Of a stretch of 64,000 nt of DNA, positions 61,668-64,000 are shown in pieces (positions within the stretch are counted from its first letter, which is position 1; the number at the start of each line of letters is the position of its first letter). The notes under the pieces were generated by a model, which saw only the letters and a program-made list of their open reading frames with translations, was not told the DNA's origin and did no database searches. This stretch comes from Escherichia hormaechei_A (GTDB lineage: Bacteria > Pseudomonadota > Gammaproteobacteria > Enterobacterales > Enterobacteriaceae). The translations under genes and the position numbers were made by a program. The stretch lies in NCBI GenBank assembly GCA_042434945.1, contig CP170191.1:3844001-3908000 (forward strand), written 5' to 3'.

Positions 61668-62984
61668 TTAAGACTTCGTCGATTTCTCAAAGCGGCGCAG
61701 CAACTGATTTCCACGCTCAACGGCGGTATCCAGTGCCTGCTGTGGTGTCTTCTTACCGGTCCACACGCTCTCCAGCTCTTCATCCACAATCACGCGGATC
61801 TGCGGCATGTTGCCCAGACGCAGCCCTTTGGTGAACGGCAACGGCGGCTTATTCAGCATCTGACGCGTCGCGGTATCCGCCCCTGGTTTTTTCTCATAAA
61901 AGCCCTGCTCACGGGTCAGGTCATACGCTGCTTTGGTGATTGGCAGATAACCGGTTTTCTGATGCCACTCGGCAGCGTTTTCTGGCTTCGCGAGGAAATC
62001 GAGGAACTTCGCCACACCGGTATACGTTTCTTTATCTTTACCCTGCATCACCCACAGGCTGGCTCCGCCGATAATGGCGTTTTGTGGCGCATCTTTCGCA
62101 TCGGCGTCGTAAGGCATCATGCCTACGCCGTAGTTGAATTTGGCGTACTCGCGAATGTTGGCAAGAGAACCGGAAGAGGCGGTGGTCATCGCGCAATCAC
62201 CGTTATAGAACTTCTCGGTGGATTCATCCTTACGACCGACGTAGCTGAAGTCGCCCTTCTTGTTCATCTCTTCGAGCATGGCGATGTGTTTCACCTGCTC
62301 CGGCTTGTTGAACTCCAGCACCGCGTCCGTGCCGTCAAAGCCGTTGTTTTTGCTGGCAAACGGCAGACCGTTCCAGGCGCTAAAGTTTTCCAGTTGGATC
62401 CAGCCCTGCCAGCCGCTGGCGTAGCCGCACTTCATGCCGGAGGCTTTCAGTTTCGCGGCATAGTCCGCCAGATCCTGCCAGGTTTTCGGCGGTTGTTCCG
62501 GGTCTAATCCTGCTTTCTTGAAGGCGTCTTTGTTGTAATAGAGAACGGGGGTCGAGCTGTTGAATGGCTGGGAGAGTAAGTGGCCCGTTTTGCTGTCGGA
62601 GTAGTAACCGGAAACCGTCGGCACAAACTGCGACTCATCGAATTGAATCCCCGCCTCTTTAAACACGTCATATACCGGTTTAATGGCTTTCGATGCCATC
62701 ATGGTGGCGGTGCCAACTTCATAAACCTGCAAAATAGCCGGAGCGTTGCCGGTACGAAATGCGGCAATCCCCGCGCTTAAATTCTGTTCGTAGTTGCCTT
62801 TATAGGTCGGTACAATTTTGTAATCCGGATTTTCGGCGTTAAAACGTTGGGCCAGAGAATCCACCTCTTTACCCAGTTCCCCTTCCATAGAATGCCAGAA
62901 CGGAATGGTCGTCACTGCCTGTGCATTCCCCATTAACGCCAGTCCGAGCGCCAGTGCTGAAGCTGTATAATGTAACGGTTTCAT
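61668..62984 (-). CDS. ugpB: Glycerol-3-phosphate-binding protein UgpB
   Basis: A 438-residue periplasmic binding protein. The signal peptide ends at ALMGNAQA (about residue 23); the mature chain begins VTTIPFWHSMEGELGKEV, a class 1 solute-binding fold. It binds sn-glycerol-3-phosphate and glycerophosphodiesters for UgpAEC. First gene of ugpBAECQ, preceded by Pho-box-like sequence. Matches K-12. Confidence 0.96.
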   Translation of the reverse strand: MKPLHYTASALALGLALMGNAQAVTTIPFWHSMEGELGKEVDSLAQRFNAENPDYKIVPTYKGNYEQNLSAGIAAFRTGNAPAILQVYEVGTATMMASKAIKPVYDVFKEAGIQFDESQFVPTVSGYYSDSKTGHLLSQPFNSSTPVLYYNKDAFKKAGLDPEQPPKTWQDLADYAAKLKASGMKCGYASGWQGWIQLENFSAWNGLPFASKNNGFDGTDAVLEFNKPEQVKHIAMLEEMNKKGDFSYVGRKDESTEKFYNGDCAMTTASSGSLANIREYAKFNYGVGMMPYDADAKDAPQNAIIGGASLWVMQGKDKETYTGVAKFLDFLAKPENAAEWHQKTGYLPITKAAYDLTREQGFYEKKPGADTATRQMLNKPPLPFTKGLRLGNMPQIRVIVDEELESVWTGKKTPQQALDTAVERGNQLLRRFEKSTKS

Positions 62985-63077
62985 CGTTTATCTCTCTTGT
63001 TGTACCGAATGCGCGAATTCACGCGTTTTATGCTCGCGGGGTAACATGACATGCTCGAATTACAGAAAAATAACTTT

Positions 63078-63120
63078 TTTGTTACATTTGTAAGATAGTA
63101 AGGTGTCAGAAAGATGACAA
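63078..63120 (-). promoter_or_regulatory. Pho-box-like region upstream of ugpB
   Basis: On the minus strand TTGTCATCTTTCTGACACC is a fair match to the PhoB repeat (CTGTCAT-N4-CTGTCA), followed by CTATCTTACAAATGTAAC. It fits the known induction of ugp by phosphate starvation. Confidence 0.65.
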
Positions 63121-63217
63121 GGCGGTGACGGCGTGGGTGAGGGAAAATGGGAGATGGGGCACGGATAAGCGGAAAAATAGAAGGTCTGAATCAAACTCTA
63201 CAGATTACTCATCGTTT

Positions 63218-63322
63218 CATGCCAGATGCGGCGTAAACGCCTTATCCGGCCTACAAGATCGTGCAAATTCAATATATTGCAACTCACCCAGTAGGCCTGA
63301 TAAGCGCAGCGCATCAGGCAAT
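63218..63322. repeat. BIME between ugpB and livF
   Basis: TGCCAGATGCGGCGTAAACG..TTATCCGGCCTACAAG, a linker with AATTCAATATATTGCA, then GTAGGCCTGATAAGCGC..GCATCAGGCA. The 396-base interval otherwise holds only the ugpB promoter and the livF terminator. Confidence 0.9.
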
Positions 63323-63343
63323 TTTACATTTGTCACCTGTCTC

Positions 63344-63364
63344 AAAGGAGTCTTTTGACTCCTT
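63344..63364 (-). terminator. Terminator hairpin after livF
   Basis: On the minus strand AAGGAGTC-AAAA-GACTCCTTT lies about 20 bases after the livF stop. The T tail is short. Confidence 0.7.
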
Positions 63365-63380
63365 ATCAATCAACGTGTTA

Positions 63381-64000
63381 TTACCCGCCTAAATACGCAC
63401 TTCTCACTGCTTCGTTCGCCAGCAGCGCGTCGCCGGTATCGGAGAGCACCACATGGCCGTTTTCCAGCACGTAGCCGCGATCCGCCAGCTTTAGCGCCTG
63501 GTTGGCGTTCTGCTCGACGAGGAAGATAGTCATCCCCTGCTCGCGCAGCTGCTCGATGGTGTCGAAAATTTGCTGGATGATAATCGGCGCAAGACCGAGC
63601 GATGGCTCATCAAGTAGCAGCAAACGCGGATTGCTCATCAGCGCGCGACCAATCGCCAGCATCTGCTGTTCACCGCCGGACATGGTGCCCGCCCGCTGAA
63701 CACGGCGCTCATGCAGACGTGGAAACAGTTCATACACCCACTTTATGCGCTCCTGAAACTGGTCACGTTCGGCAAAGAAGCCGCCCATCGCCAGGTTCTC
63801 TTCCACCGTCATCCGCGAGAAGACGCGACGCCCTTCCGGGACAATCGCTACCGCTTCGCGCATGATTTTCGCCGTCTGCCAGTCGGTAATGTCTTTATCA
63901 TCAAACACAATTCGCCCGCTGGTGGCGCGCGGATCGCCGCATAACGTACCAAGCAAGGTGGTTTTCCCCGCCCCGTTCGCGCCAATCAGCGTGACAATCT
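63381..64000 (-). CDS. livF: Branched-chain amino acid ABC transporter ATPase LivF, 3' part
   Basis: About 206 codons of a ~237-residue ATPase; the first ~31 codons lie beyond the window. The visible part starts just inside the Walker A region, then has the signature MSGGEQQMLAIGRAL, Walker B LLLLDEPSLGLAP and the H-loop FLVEQNANQAL, ending YLGG. With LivG, LivH, LivM and LivJ/K it imports leucine, isoleucine and valine. It is the last gene of its operon, followed by a hairpin terminator. Matches K-12. Confidence 0.95.
   Translation of the reverse strand, partial: IVTLIGANGAGKTTLLGTLCGDPRATSGRIVFDDKDITDWQTAKIMREAVAIVPEGRRVFSRMTVEENLAMGGFFAERDQFQERIKWVYELFPRLHERRVQRAGTMSGGEQQMLAIGRALMSNPRLLLLDEPSLGLAPIIIQQIFDTIEQLREQGMTIFLVEQNANQALKLADRGYVLENGHVVLSDTGDALLANEAVRSAYLGG

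Overview
This 64-kb window is chromosomal DNA of Escherichia coli, and not a K-12 strain. Gene content and order follow the E. coli 75-76 minute region from hofN to livF, and most proteins match the K-12 versions I remember almost residue for residue. REP/BIME palindromes and boxC elements sit between genes. I found no rRNA, tRNA, CRISPR array, IS element or complete prophage. All comparisons with K-12 are from memory, not from an alignment.

Layout. 0-9 kb: end of the hof DNA-uptake cluster (hofN partial, hofM), mrcA (PBP1a), nudE, igaA (frameshifted), yrfG, and the heat-shock genes hslR and hslO. 9-18 kb: yhgE, pckA, the envZ/ompR osmosensing pair, greB, yhgF. 18-25 kb: feoABC ferrous iron uptake, bioH, gntX (broken), nfuA, gntT. 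25-37 kb: maltose regulon (malQ, malP, malT), then glpR, glpG, glpE and glpD for glycerol-3-phosphate, and the small membrane ORF yzgL. 37-47 kb: the glycogen operon glgBXCAP. 47-55 kb: asd, yhgN, a small accessory locus, gntU/gntK/gntR, yhhW, yhhX, the iron sRNA RyhB, and yhhY (frameshifted). 55.7-64 kb: ggt, yhhA, the phosphate-starvation operon ugpBAECQ, and the start-less part of livF.

Themes. Carbon storage and use dominate. glgBXCAP builds and breaks down glycogen, malP/malQ process maltodextrins under MalT, gntT/gntU/gntK import and phosphorylate gluconate under GntR, glpD oxidises glycerol-3-phosphate under GlpR, and pckA opens gluconeogenesis. Iron is handled by feoABC, nfuA and RyhB. 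The cell envelope is served by mrcA, igaA and envZ/ompR.

Unusual points. (1) The left 33 kb is a mosaic. hofN/hofM, most of igaA, probably yhgE, the end of feoB with the start of feoC, most of bioH, and a block from the 5' end of malP through malT into the 3' end of glpR look like alleles from another enterobacterium (Klebsiella/Enterobacter/Citrobacter-like), set in otherwise E. coli sequence. (2) The rtcR-rtcB-rtcA RNA-repair locus expected between malT and glpR is absent, exactly inside the last of these blocks. (3) igaA, gntX and yhhY are broken by one-base indels in short homopolymers, either true pseudogenes or sequence errors. The igaA break matters because igaA is normally essential. 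(4) Between yhgN and gntU lies an accessory gene with a hairpin-rich leader, flanked by inverted boxC elements. It is the best candidate for something undescribed.
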